From contig NC_091323.1 in the NCBI RefSeq assembly GCF_038502225.1, positions 18,787,776-18,851,775 on the forward strand: a DNA stretch of 64,000 nucleotides, read 5' to 3'. This document shows, piece by piece, positions 24,335 to 34,192 of this stretch (position 1 is its first letter; each line of letters starts with the position of its first letter). A program made the position numbers and the translations under genes. The notes below the pieces were generated by a model. The model saw only the letters and a list, made by a program, of their open reading frames with translations, ran no database searches and was not told the DNA's origin. This DNA is from Cherax quadricarinatus. Its lineage: Eukaryota > Arthropoda > Malacostraca > Decapoda > Parastacidae.

Positions 24335-25670
24335 CATAAGAACATAAGAAAGAAGGAACACTGCAACAGGCCTACTGACCCATGCGGAGCAGGTCCATGT
24401 CTCCCCCCCCCTCGGATAAAACCAATGACCCCCCCCCGGATTAGCCCAATGACCTACCCAGTCTGGTCACCTCCATTCAAGGATGGAGCACTGTACCAGA
24501 CCCAGCAGCACAAGCTAGTCAGGTCCAACTCACACCCACCCACACCCACTCATGTATTTATCTAACCTATTTTTAAAACTACACAACGTTTTAGCTTGAA
24601 TAACTGTACTCGGGAGTTTGTTCCACTCATCCACAACTCTATTACCAAACCAGTGCTTTCCTATATCCTTCCTGAATCTGAATTTTTCCAACTTGAAACC
24701 ACTGCTGCGAGTCCTGTCTTGGCTGGAAATTTTCAGCACGTTATTTACATTCCCTTTATTTATTCCTGTTTTCCATTTATACACCTCGATCATATCCCCC
24801 CTAATTCTACGCCTTTCGAGAGAGTGCAGATTCAGGGCCCTCAGTCTATCCTCATAGGGAAGATTTCTGATACATGGGATCATCTTTGTCATCCTCCTCT
24901 GTGCGTTTTCCAGAGCATTTATATGCATTCTGTAATACGGTGACCAGAATTGAGCAGCATAGTCTAAATGAGGCCTAACCAAGGATATATAGAGTTGAAG
25001 AACAACCTGAGGACTTCTATTATTTATACTTCTAGATATGAAGCCAAGAATTCTGTTAGCTTTATTGCGAACACTAATGCACTGTTGTTTTGGTTTCAGA
25101 TTACCGCCAACCAGAACTCCTAAATCCTTTTTGCAATCAGTAGTATTAAGATCTACATTATTTAGTTTATATGTCGCATGGTTATTTTCCTGTCTAACAT
25201 TTAGAACTTTGCATTTGTCTATATTAAACTGCATCTGCCACTTCTCCGACCATTGCATCAGTCTTTTCAAATCATCCTGGAGTGCTCTGGTGTCCTCATT
25301 AGAATGAATTGGACGGCCTATTTTTGTGTCATCAGCAAATTTGCTTATGTCGCTATTTATTCCCTCATCTATGTCGTTTATTTAAATTGTGAACAACAAC
25401 GGGCCCAACACTGACCCCTGAGGAACACCGCTTGTGACTTGCCCCCATTCTGATTTCTCCCCATTTATGCAAACTCTCTGCTGTCTATTTGTCAGCCATG
25501 CCTCTACCCAGGAAAAAATTTCTCCTTTTCCGTGTGCCATAATTAAGTTTCCTCAATAGCCTCTGGTGTGGAACTCTATCGAAACCCTTACTGAAGTCCA
25601 TATACACAATATCATATTCATTACCATGATCTACCTCCTCAAACACCTTAGTGAGAAAAGTTAGTAAATT
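24335..25670 (-). mobile_element. LINE-C (CR1-like) copy with RT domain
   Basis: Read right to left: [20 protein letters not shown] (RT), then a frameshift, [13 protein letters not shown], a stop, and SKFADDTKIGRP with the catalytic FADD intact. An uninterrupted stretch follows to the C-terminus: RPHLDYAAQFWSPY, LHSLERRRIRGDMIEVYK and KHWFGNRVVDEWNKLP. It ends at the left in CCTTCTTTCTTATG and a second TTCTTATG octamer, as in CR1. The N-terminal half and endonuclease are missing, as is usual for 5'-truncated CR1 copies. There is a C-run-rich spot at 24405-24440. It splits the 20-bp array. Confidence 0.92.
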
Positions 25671-25835
25671 CGTATGTGGTTGTCATGGTGTATGTGGTTG
25701 TGTCATGGTGTATGTAATTGTCATGGTGTATGTGGTTGTGTCATGGTGTATGTAATTGTCATGGTGTATGTGGTTGTGTCATGGTGTATGTGGTTGTCAT
25801 GGTGTATGTGGTTGTGTCATGGTGTATGTGGTTGT
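25671..25835. repeat. 20-bp minisatellite, continuation of array 4
   Basis: TCATGGTGTATGTGGTTGTG units resume immediately after the LINE-C 5' edge. Alternating 16- and 20-bp spacing (GTTGTCATGG against GTTGTGTCATGG) matches the right-hand variant of array 4. Confidence 0.93.
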
Positions 25836-26140
25836 CTTTACTGTTATCGCCAGCATCACTTTATACATTAGTTCTGTAATTATTTATATGTATATGCAAG
25901 TGTCGTCGTGATACTCCATAATATGCACTAAAATCAAATATTCTCTTCTATAGATGATTATATTTTAAAAATCTATTATAAATTTGAAATGTTCATTATA
26001 ATGTATAATACCTGGCATTTTTAACTCTTAATGTGTTTTATCCAAAAATAGTTAAAGTTTAGTGGGAAATTTGATTTAAAAAATGCTTGAAAATTCTGAA
26101 GTGAATATATTATTAAATATCCTCCCACGACGACCACCAC
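25836..26140. other. AT-rich spacer, nothing recognised
   Basis: Non-repetitive AT-rich DNA between two arrays. Confidence 0.6.
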
Positions 26141-26805
26141 CTAGTCTGCCTTCCAGTCTACCTGCTTGCCTGTCAGTCTACCTGCTTGCCTGTCAGTCTA
26201 CCTGCTTGCCTGTCAGTCTACCTGCTTGCCTGTCAGTCTACCTGCTTGCCTGTCAGTCTACCTGCTTGCCTGTCAGTCTACCTGCTTGCCTGTCAGTCTA
26301 CCTGCTTGCCTGTCAGTCTACCTGCTTGCCTGTCAGTCTACCTGCTTGCCTGTCAGTCTACCTGCTTGCCTGTCAGTCTACCTGCTTGCCTGTCAGTCTA
26401 CCTGCTTGCCTGTCAGTCTACCTGCTTGCCTGTCAGTCTACCTGCTTGCCTGCCAGTCTACCTGCTTGCCTGTCAGTCTACCTGCTTGCCTGTCAGTCTA
26501 CCTGCTTGCCTGTCAGTCTGCCTGTTTGTCAGTTTGCCTGCCTGTCAGCCTGCCTACCTGAGTGTCTGCCTCCCTGTCAGTTTGCCTGCCTGTCAGCCTG
26601 CCTACCCGAGTGTCTGCCTGCCAGTCTGCCTTCCTGCATGTCAGTCTATCTGCCTGCCAGTCTGCATTCCTGCATGTCAATCTATCTGCCTGCCAGTCTG
26701 CCTTCCTGCATGTCAATCTATCTGCCTGCCAGTCTGCCTTCCTGCATGTCAGTCTACCTGCCTGCCAGTCTGCCTTCCTGCATGTCAGTCTACCTGCCTG
26801 CCTAT
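26141..26805. repeat. Pyrimidine-rich minisatellite, 20-bp unit changing to 36-bp unit
   Basis: About 18 near-identical copies of CTACCTGCTTGCCTGTCAGT fill 26151-26520. A mixed zone follows. Then come 36-bp units (CTGCCTTCCTGCATGTCA plus CTATCTGCCTGCCAGT) at 26630-26800. The plus strand is C+T-rich. Open frames here (LPACLSVYLLACQSTC repeats) are repeat artefacts. Confidence 0.96.
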
Positions 26806-26885
26806 TGAAAACAGAGTCGAGAAAGGATTTTTTTTTTTTTTGCATTACTGCAGGTTTGTTTTCTGGTGGTAATAGCGGAGTTACA

Positions 26886-27176
26886 AACATGGGGGGAGAG
26901 GGAGAAAGCGGGAGAGGTAGGGAGGGAGGGAGGGAGGGAGTGAGGGAGGGAGGGAAGGAGGGAGTGAGGGAAGGAGGGAGTGAGGGAAGGAGGGAGTGAG
27001 GGAAGGAGAGAGTGAGGGAAGGAGAGAGTGAGGGAAGGAGAGAGTGAGGGAAGGAGAGAGTGAGGGAAGGAGAGAGTGAGGGAAGGAGAGAGTGAGGGAA
27101 GGAGAGAGTGAGGGAAGGAGAGAGTGAGGGAAGGAGAGAGTGAGGGGAGGAAGGAGTGAGGGGAGGAGGTGAGAGA
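26886..27176. repeat. Polypurine minisatellite, 16-bp unit
   Basis: A GGGA run leads into about a dozen copies of GAGTGAGGGAAGGAGA. The + strand is almost purely purine, with mirror-like character that could support triplex (H-DNA) formation. It lies about 80 bp from the pyrimidine-rich array. Confidence 0.95.
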
Positions 27177-27504
27177 AGATAAAGATGTAGGAATAGTGGA
27201 GCTGAAATGTAAACAAGTGAAGTGATGGAAAGGTCAGGGAATTGATTAAAAGGGTGAAAGTGAAGATAAGAGAGAGGCAGGTGTTGGGGCAAGAGGAAGA
27301 GGGAGTTAATATCAGGGAGGAATGTGTGAAGGAAGAAGGGAAGAGAGAGGGGGATAGTTAAGGAGGTACAGGACGAGGGTAAGAGTGCGTAGTGCTCTTC
27401 CCATGGTGGAGTTGCAGTAGGTTACTGTAGTGGGTGAAGGTGCTACAAAACGGGGGAATAGGCGAGCCGAAATTGGAGGAGGAAGGATTGCAGGTGGTGC
27501 TGTT
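27177..27504. other. Purine-rich spacer, no gene
   Basis: Residual purine bias without periodicity. No coding signal was found. Confidence 0.5.
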
Positions 27505-27735
27505 GTGCTTCAGATGGTTGTGGTGGTGGTTATGGTGTGATTGTAGTGGTGGTTGTAGTGGTGGTTGGTGGTTGTGATGGTTGTGAAGTGATTGTGGTGA
27601 GTGGTGGTTGTGATTGTGGTGATATTGATTGTAGTGGTGGGTGGTTGTGAAGTGATTGTGGTGTGTGGTTGTGATGTGATTGTGGTAGTGATTGTAATAG
27701 TGGTTGGTGGCTGTAGTGGTGGTTGGTTGTTCACC
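27505..27735. repeat. Degenerate GTGGTT/GATTGTGGT simple repeat
   Basis: Low-complexity GT-rich DNA in which GTGGTGGTTGTGATTGTGGT-like words recur without a fixed period. Confidence 0.8.
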
Positions 27736-27904
27736 TGAGTGTGGGTTGACTTACTGGACCTCACCTTTAACAATATTAAAGTTATTCACGTGGTAAAAGG
27801 TCAGTTTTCGGTGTCAGGTTTCTTATTCATTTCAGAGTTTCCATACTACCATATAATTTTCTTTATGATTTGTATGACGTAAACACATTTTTGAGTACTG
27901 TTTG
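27736..27904. other. Short single-copy spacer
   Basis: No feature was seen between the GT-rich repeat and the LINE-B2 tail. Confidence 0.5.
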
Positions 27905-28008
27905 TTGAGTAGCATATGTGGGGAAGCGGGCCTCCAGCAGCAACAGCCTGGTTGACCAGGCAAGCACCAGACGAGCCTGGTCCATGGCCGGACTCCAGTA
28001 TTTCGGAG
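27905..28008 (+). mobile_element. LINE-B2 3' tail fragment
   Basis: GCGGGCCTCCAGCAGCAACA and GGTTGACCAGGCAAGCACC match the untranslated tail of the copies at 29.85 and 48.2 kb. No coding part remains. Confidence 0.75.
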
Positions 28009-28955
28009 TATTAAATACAAACATTACTTCATACAGAACCATAATAAAATCGATATATATATAAAATAAGTAAAGCTAGCAGGTGCAAGATTACGTTACA
28101 TTCACTAGTTAACAGCCTCGCCCTCTGACGACGCCATCCACACTTGATATTTAAAAATGTTCACATCGGATTTGTGCGATATAGTGTGTGAGGGCTGGGA
28201 CGAGGCCACCAGAGCAGTGGAAGTGTGATATTGGGCAGAGTAGTGAGGATGACTGCTTCACGGTGAAGCTGTCATGCCTCACATGGTCCCACACGTTTCA
28301 GTCACCTCCAGTTCTTGAGGTTCCTCACCATACAAAAAAAAATGTGAAAATAAATTAAAACTATTAGCTTTAATTTAAATATAATTTTTTTTATCATTTG
28401 CTTTTGTAGCTATTTTCTGTGCAAATGTTTTAGTTTTTAGGAGAAATTTAGCTTCCATCTTTAATGTGGCACTGGATGCTCAGCACAGCGAGGCCTATCA
28501 GACGCTCTTGTACTGTAGCTGAACACTGGCACTATTTATCTAACTTATCTAACTTCAGGTGTCCGCATCTAAACTGATGCAGTCAGTGACATAAATCTGC
28601 AACACCACAAAGTCAAATTTTAGTTTTTCTCGAAGTAATCATTTAACAGGCTGTCCAAGAGTGTGGTGCCTACTCAGATTGAGAGCAAACTTGTGTCTCC
28701 TATAGTGTTAACTTCTTGACTGCCTAATAAGCATCACCACATGGTTCTTCATAGTCATTGTAGAGCGAAATTCCACCTGGAGAATGTCATCACCATTGCT
28801 CGCTGCAAAGTGACTAGTAATGTCACGCTGTCTAGAGACCTTTTTATTTTTTCTTAGCGAATGTAACATGCTATTGCTTGTTCGAGGCAGAGATACCAGT
28901 AAGTTGAATGATGTACCTCATGACAGTGGGCATCTCCTGTCTTGATCAATTAGAC
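28009..28955. other. Single-copy DNA, no gene recognised
   Basis: About 950 bp without tandem repeats or recognisable coding sequence. A short AT run lies at 28053-28062. Confidence 0.5.
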
Positions 28956-29090
28956 AGGTGCAATATGTAGGTATCATTATTGTCGAAACGTTTTGTGGCT
29001 TAATCAGTCTAGTACAAAGAAGAATGGTTGAAGATCAGAAGGAGTTTGAGGTAATCAGTCACTCAGCCTGAAGTCGATGTAGTCTTAATA
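28956..29090 (-). mobile_element. Diverged PLE-type terminal sequence
   Basis: The minus strand has GACTGATTAAGCCACAAAACG, then TTTCGACAATAATGATACC. The closing arm of stem II is lost and AATAAA has become AATAAT. The adjacent GTTTGAGGTAATCAGTCACT segment matches the GAGG.AGTCAGTCCCTCAG block beside the motif at 41.25, 57.78 and 60.95 kb. Confidence 0.6.
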
Positions 29091-29440
29091 AGAATACAGC
29101 ATATGCGCGAAGAGACTTGCATACTGTAGACAGGTGAGATGAAGCAGTTGTAGGTGGTGTCACCTTGGACAAATCCACTGGTGGAAATAGGGCATGTGTA
29201 ACTTATAGGCATGTCTAGAGGTATCGTATGCCTAGAGGTAACGCTACTTGGTTAACACATCCACAAAGTAGTATTTGGATTACCTCATGTCTGACTAAAT
29301 CATTTCATGTCCAGAAACTTTGAGGAGGAAATTGACTTCATGTTTACTGTCACTTCGGACAACTGATGCAATTCTTGCACCAGTTGTGACAATCTTCAAA
29401 TCACTAGTGCTTTCTCATTCGTAATATTGCTCACTGTTAA
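29091..29440. other. Single-copy DNA, no gene recognised
   Basis: No repeat or coding signal was identified. Confidence 0.5.
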
Positions 29441-29444
29441 CGGC

Positions 29445-29995
29445 CCTGTTCAAGGCATGAGAAATATCAGACCTTGAACAAATACAGAGATCGTTTACAG
29501 CCCAAATAGAGCCAGTAAAGCATTTAAATTACCGGGAACGCTTTAAAGTCTTAAATATGTACTCACTGGAGCGGAGGAGAGAGAGATACATGATTATATG
29601 CCTGGAAAGCACTCGAGGGTCTGGTCCTAAATCTGCACACTGCCATAAAAACATATTGGAGCGAGAGATACGGGAGGAAGTGCAAAATAAACCCAGTGAG
29701 GAGCAGGGGTACAGTGGGCACAATAAGGGAACACAATATCAACATTCATGGCCCCAGACTATTCAACATCCTACTAGAAGATGTCAGAAACACGGCTGGA
29801 ATAAGTGTAGGAGTCTTCAAGAGAAAACTGGACAAGTATCTTCACCAGGCTGTGATGGATGTGTGGAGCAGCGGGCCTCCAGCAGCAACAGCCTGGTTGA
29901 CCAGGCTAGTACAAAACGAGCCTGGCCCTTGACCAGGCTCTGAGAGTAGTGATACTCTCGAAACTCATCAAAGGTAAAGGAAGCTATGAAGGTTG
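29445..29995 (+). mobile_element. LINE-B2 C-terminal fragment and 3' tail
   Basis: Broken frames encode pieces of the LINE C-terminus: MYSLERRRERYMIICLEST, then in another frame NINIHGPRLFNILL and GVFKRKLDKYLHQAVMD. The B2 tail follows (GCAGCGGGCCTCCAGCAGC, GGTTGACCAGGCTAG) and ends near CTCATCAAAGGTA. Frameshifts and loss of the RT make it dead. Confidence 0.82.
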
Positions 29996-30487
29996 ACTGG
30001 ATCTAGCGCTGGTAATTTGTATGCGAAATGGTTTGAAAATAGACTTGATTGCTGGTTGCAACAGTCCTTGCATGTCGATTTTGAGGTGGAATTGTGTTAA
30101 GAGGAGAATATCTTCGGCCAGTGACTACCCAATTTGAAACTCTCGTCCCTCTTCACAAACTTGTATATGGCATCAGTTGCCTCGTAGCAACTATATAAGC
30201 AGATTTTTTTTTTTTCCAGAACTGATCGTGTGTCCGCTAATCCTGAGACGGAGGATCAAGCCTCCGCCATTTCTTGCGCTGAACGACCAGCATGGGTTTA
30301 GCACTTCGCATAAATATAATAGCAGTTCAGATCTGACTTTTTCGACTTTCAAAGAATGAACCTCGCATTTAAATTGTAATTTTTCATCAAAACTGACTTA
30401 TCTAACTTGCCAGAATTTTCATAATATAGCTTAGTACTACTAAAACTATATAGGGTCAGCTTAACTTTTAGTATTCTTATTTTTAAA

Positions 30488-30491
<4 letters not shown>
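29996..30491. other. Single-copy DNA, no gene recognised
   Basis: AT-rich. There is a T10 run near 30206. No element was recognised. Confidence 0.5.

Positions 30492-30577
<86 letters not shown>
30492..30577. repeat. AT dinucleotide microsatellite, about 86 bp
   Basis: Uninterrupted TA repeat. Confidence 0.98.
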
Positions 30578-30580
<3 letters not shown>

Positions 30581-31090
30581 CAATAACGTATTTGATTGTC
30601 ATGTTTTGGTGAATGTGTCACGGGCTGTCAGGCAGTGTGGGAGGGGTGAGACATTCCATCCCGTACAATAACGTAGCACGAGAGGTGTATTGCGGTGGTT
30701 GTAAATTTGTGCACTCTTGTAATGTTTGTGCTGTGGACCCATTGAACGAATTGTGGTGGAGAGTTGTACGTTTGTGCTTCTGTAAACTAATTGTGGTAGA
30801 GTTGTAAATTTGTGGAGTGTTTCTGGGACAGGCTCAGTGAATGATACATTTTTGTAGGCAGTGGACGAGGACGATTGTTACTGAGGACTTATGCACATGA
30901 CTCGTGTTGTGCTTAGGACTCGTATTGTGCATAGTTAGCAAGACTTGTATTGAGAATAGTTAGCAAATAAGTACTTTGTGTTCACTACAGAGCTCCTCAC
31001 AATAGTTACTGCTCTCGTCCTGATAGTAGGCTGTGGTGGCTCTTGCTTCACTATCTGTTGATTACCAAGGCACTGTTCTGGCCCAGTACG
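30578..31090. other. Single-copy DNA, no gene recognised
   Basis: Slightly GT-rich. The words GACTCGTRTTGTGC and ATAGTTAGCAA occur twice at about 30900-30965, a weak local duplication. No coding signal. Confidence 0.5.
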
Positions 31091-31099
31091 CTGCTGTCC

Positions 31100-31293
31100 A
31101 TCCTGTACCCCTCAAGGGGAGGTTCCTTGACGCTGGTCAGGGGCTCTTGATTTACGTATTTGAAGCTTTGCTCCAATTCCTTGACTAGAGTCTGAATGCT
31201 TTCCATTACCCCAGGCGCTGTTTGACCCCTATGAATTTAGCACTCCCCATGAATGTAATAATAACAATAATAATAATAATAATACAGTGCAAA
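31100..31293 (+). mobile_element. SINE-2 family copy
   Basis: It starts near CCCCTCAAGGGGAGGTTCC, continues with GGGGCTCTTGATTTACG and GAGTCTGAATGCTTTCC, then TTTAGCACTCCCCATGAATG and a TAATAATAATAAT tail. It aligns along its length with the host repeat at 60.77-61.6 kb. I see no clear A/B-box pair, so SINE status rests on length, dispersal and the simple tail. Confidence 0.7.
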
Positions 31294-31522
31294 TTAATTT
31301 GGATAGGAGTAAATTTTGTGATTGTCTCATAGTATTAGTCTTCGGCTTAATGTACTATGGATTCTTTTCTTTTCAAAAGAATTTGCTACCGACTTCTGGC
31401 AACCATCTAGCCGTGGTGTTACCCTGCAACTCTCGTTAGTGTTACAACAGCTGTTGTTCTGTAAGGCTATTCCTGGTGAAGGTAAAACTTACGATTTTGG
31501 CTTAAATAGCAACTCTCTTCTT

Positions 31523-31840
31523 GCCGAATAAGGCAAGCTGAAATTTGTGTATGTAATAATTTTGCAAAAAATAATTCTGAACCTAACGAAAAAAAACATT
31601 TAATTGTGTTTAATTATTGTAAACTTATCTAAAATATATTTAGTTGGATTAGGCTAAATTAAATTGTGCTTGTTATAATAAGATTAAGTAAGTTTTCTAA
31701 GGCTCTTTTGGTACAAAAGTATTAATTTTTACATTAGCACAAATGAAAAAAAAATATCTTCAAACGTATAAGAAGAAATTTTAGAAAGGATTTAATTTTA
31801 AATGAGTTCTTGCTAATTGACCAATTTTACCTATTCGGCA

Positions 31841-31841
<1 letters not shown>
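31523..31841. mobile_element. AT-rich MITE-like repeat with short inverted ends
   Basis: The left end TTGCCGAATAAGG and right end CCTATTCGGCACGA are near inverted complements (TGCCGAATA/TATTCGGCA). The interior is about 75% A+T with homopolymer runs and no coding capacity. The right end abuts a TA tract, so a TA target duplication cannot be judged. Confidence 0.55.

Positions 31842-31842
<1 letters not shown>

Positions 31843-31926
<84 letters not shown>
31843..31926. repeat. AT dinucleotide microsatellite, about 84 bp
   Basis: Uninterrupted TA repeat between the MITE-like repeat and the LINE-D fragment. Confidence 0.98.
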
Positions 31927-31929
<3 letters not shown>

Positions 31930-32681
31930 AAAGAGGGAATGTATGAAAGTATAGTAGTACCAACACTCTTATATGGGTGTGAAGCTTGGGTTGTAAATGC
32001 AGCAGCGAGGAGACGGTTGGAGGCAGTGGAGATGTCCTGTCTAAGGGCAATGTGTGGTGTAAATATTATGCAGAAAATTCGGAGTGTGGAAATTAGGAGG
32101 AGGTGTGGAGTTAATAAAAGTATTAGTCAGAGGGCTGAAGAGGGTTTGTTGAGGTGGTTTGGTCATTTACAGAGAATGGATCAAAGTAGAATGACTTGGA
32201 GAGCGTATAAATCTGTAGGGGAAGGAAGGCGGGGTAGGTGGTCGTCCTCGAAAAGGTTGGAGGGAGGGGGTAAAGAAGGTTTTGTGGGCGAGGGGCTTGG
32301 AGTTCCAGCAAGCATGTGTGAGCGTGTTAGATAGGAGTGAATGGAGACGAATGGTATTTGGGACCTGACGATCTGTTGGAGTGTGAGCAGGGTAATATTT
32401 AGTGAAGGGATTCAGGGAAACCGGTTATTTTTATGTAGCCGGACTTGAATACTGGAAATGGGAAGTACAGTGCCTGCACTTTAAAGGAGTGGGGTTGGGA
32501 TATTGGCAGTTTGGAGGGATATGTTATGCTTCTGAACTTTTGTATCTGGGCGCCTCTGCAAAGACAGTGATTATGTGTGAGTGAGGTGAAAGTGTTGAAT
32601 GATGATAAAAGTATTTTCTTTTTTGGGATTTTCTTTCTTTTTGGGTCAGCCTGCCTCGGTGGGAGACGGCCGACTTGTTGA

Positions 32682-32683
<2 letters not shown>
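31927..32683 (+). mobile_element. LINE-D (RTE-like) C-terminal fragment with 3' UTR
   Basis: The open stretch encodes VVPTLLYGCEAWVVNAAARR, EAVEMSCLRAMCGVN and LLRWFGHLQRMDQSRM. This RT C-terminal extension is common in RTE-like non-LTR elements of invertebrates. It frameshifts within the GRRGR region (about 32230). The 3' UTR follows, with GTGTGAGCAGGGTAATATT and GGGATTCAGGGAAACCGG. The end is GGGAGACGGCCGACTTGTTG, directly joined to a TA tract that may be its 3' tail. It is 5'-truncated at another TA tract. Confidence 0.88.

Positions 32684-32771
<88 letters not shown>
32684..32771. repeat. AT dinucleotide microsatellite (left flank of palindrome)
   Basis: Pure TA repeat joining the LINE-D 3' end to the left arm of the palindrome. 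Confidence 0.98.
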
Positions 32772-32774
<3 letters not shown>

Positions 32775-33243
32775 ATAAGATCACAGTAAACAGGTGATTT
32801 CAGAATATGCAAAACAACCACTGTGAAAGAATTTAGAAATTCCAAGCGCTTTCGTGACTACTCACATTATCAAGGAACAATGAAAGTAATGCATCAAAGG
32901 AAGGCCTAAAAAGGGTCTAGCCCACACCTCACTATCACATCCCACAACAAAGCAACACCTGACGCGCGATTCGTAAGAAAGGGAACACTGCAGCAGGCCC
33001 GCTGACCCAACTGAACACTGCCTGCTGCAGTGTTCCCTTTCTTACGAATCGCGCGTCAGGTGTTGCTTTGTTGTGGGATGTGATAGTGAGGTGTGGGCTA
33101 GACCCTTTATGTGCCTTCCTTTGATGCATTACTTTCATTGTTCCTTGATAATGTGAGTAGTCACGAAAGCGCTTGGAATTTCTAAATTCTTTCACAGTGG
33201 TTGTTTTGCATATTCTGAAATCACCTGTTTACTGTGATCTTAT

Positions 33244-33246
<3 letters not shown>
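32772..33246. repeat. Large palindrome, 226-bp arms, 23-bp spacer
   Basis: The left arm 32772-32997 and right arm 33021-33246 are reverse complements of equal length with only about three mismatches (around 32905 and 33105). The spacer is 32998-33020. Both sides continue into TA tracts, which extend the self-complementarity to more than 600 bp. I see no coding sequence in the arms. The arm sequence AGAAAGGGAACACTGCAGCA faintly resembles the LINE-C 3' region. Confidence 0.93.
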
Positions 33247-33333
<87 letters not shown>

Positions 33334-33370
33334 CATACATACATATATATATATACATACATATACATAT

Positions 33371-33449
<79 letters not shown>
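33247..33449. repeat. Compound microsatellite AT, ACAT, AC
   Basis: TA repeat to about 33328, ATAC/ATAT mixed units to about 33370, then an AC repeat (one AAAC interruption) to 33449. Confidence 0.97.
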
Positions 33450-33452
<3 letters not shown>

Positions 33453-33551
33453 TGCTTGTGGAGGCGGGTATTCCAACAGGAGGCTGAAATTAATCCATGA
33501 ACATACAAATGCCACGACTGTCCTTGAAACAAGCCTAGTTCGCCAGGCTCA

Positions 33552-33710
33552 TGTTTGTAGGATCGATGGCTTAGTTGGTAAGATGACATGTATATTGTGT
33601 GGCCTCTTGAGGCGGAACAATGTGTCGTGGGTCGAATCCTGGCCTGCCGCAGTTCGGTAAAAAAAAATTATGGTTCGTTTGCAATCGTGTCATTACGATT
33701 TCGTGAGTCT
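33552..33710 (+). mobile_element. SINE-1 copy (tRNA-derived)
   Basis: The head has an A-box-like TGGCTTAGTTGG and a B box GGGTCGAATCC spaced as in tRNA promoters. A poly(A)-interrupted segment follows, then the family tail TCATTACGATTTCGTGAGTC. It is unlikely to be a functional tRNA: the region between the boxes is too long and does not fold as an acceptor and anticodon arm by eye. Confidence 0.75.
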
Positions 33711-34190
33711 TGTATCGCTTGTTCGCGATTATTACTAGTTATAGCGGACCAGATGGTCAACAAGAAAAATAGCTTGAAGCTGTGCTGGGTGACGTACGCA
33801 GTTGGTTGGTTAATGGGTTAGGTTAGGTAAAGGTTAGTCAGGAACCAAGGCAAGTGTGTCCTGACGTGGGTTTTAGTCCTATGATGACCCGCCACTGGAA
33901 CGTTTTGGACATTTGACCGAGGCCTTCAGCTGGTTTACCAGTCCACCCCCTTTAAAAATTATGGTTAATATAACCATTCCTGCTTGATTAATGGGATTTT
34001 AAGCCTATCGATTACGCGAGCCAGGACTTAACCTGTTCACCATCAGTCAGTAATAGTTTAACCCTTTAAATAATAATTAGCGTAACTTCAATGTATATAA
34101 ATAGCTTGTGTCTACCAGGATTTGAACTTCCTCCACGAATTCTTTACACTGGGTTGTGAGGATTGTGAAAAAGTTTGTTGAAGGCGGGCA
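33711..34190. other. Dispersed repeat copy (33830-33985) in single-copy DNA
   Basis: TGTGTCCTGACGTGGGT, ATGATGACCCGCCACTGG and CCTTCAGCTGGTTTACC at 33830-33985 match 60.39-60.56 kb. Both copies end in an ATGGTTA..TAACCAT short palindrome. I cannot assign the family. No gene was seen. Confidence 0.55.
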
Positions 34191-34192
34191 GG

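Noticed and set aside
22222..24347. SWCMWLCHGVCGC and TSRNNSIHHET repeat proteins
   Set aside because: They are products of the 20-bp period read over 60 bp. There is no start context or unique sequence.
33173..33589. Frames of IYIYIY and CVCVCV residues across the AT and AC tracts
   Set aside because: Dinucleotide microsatellites read as protein.
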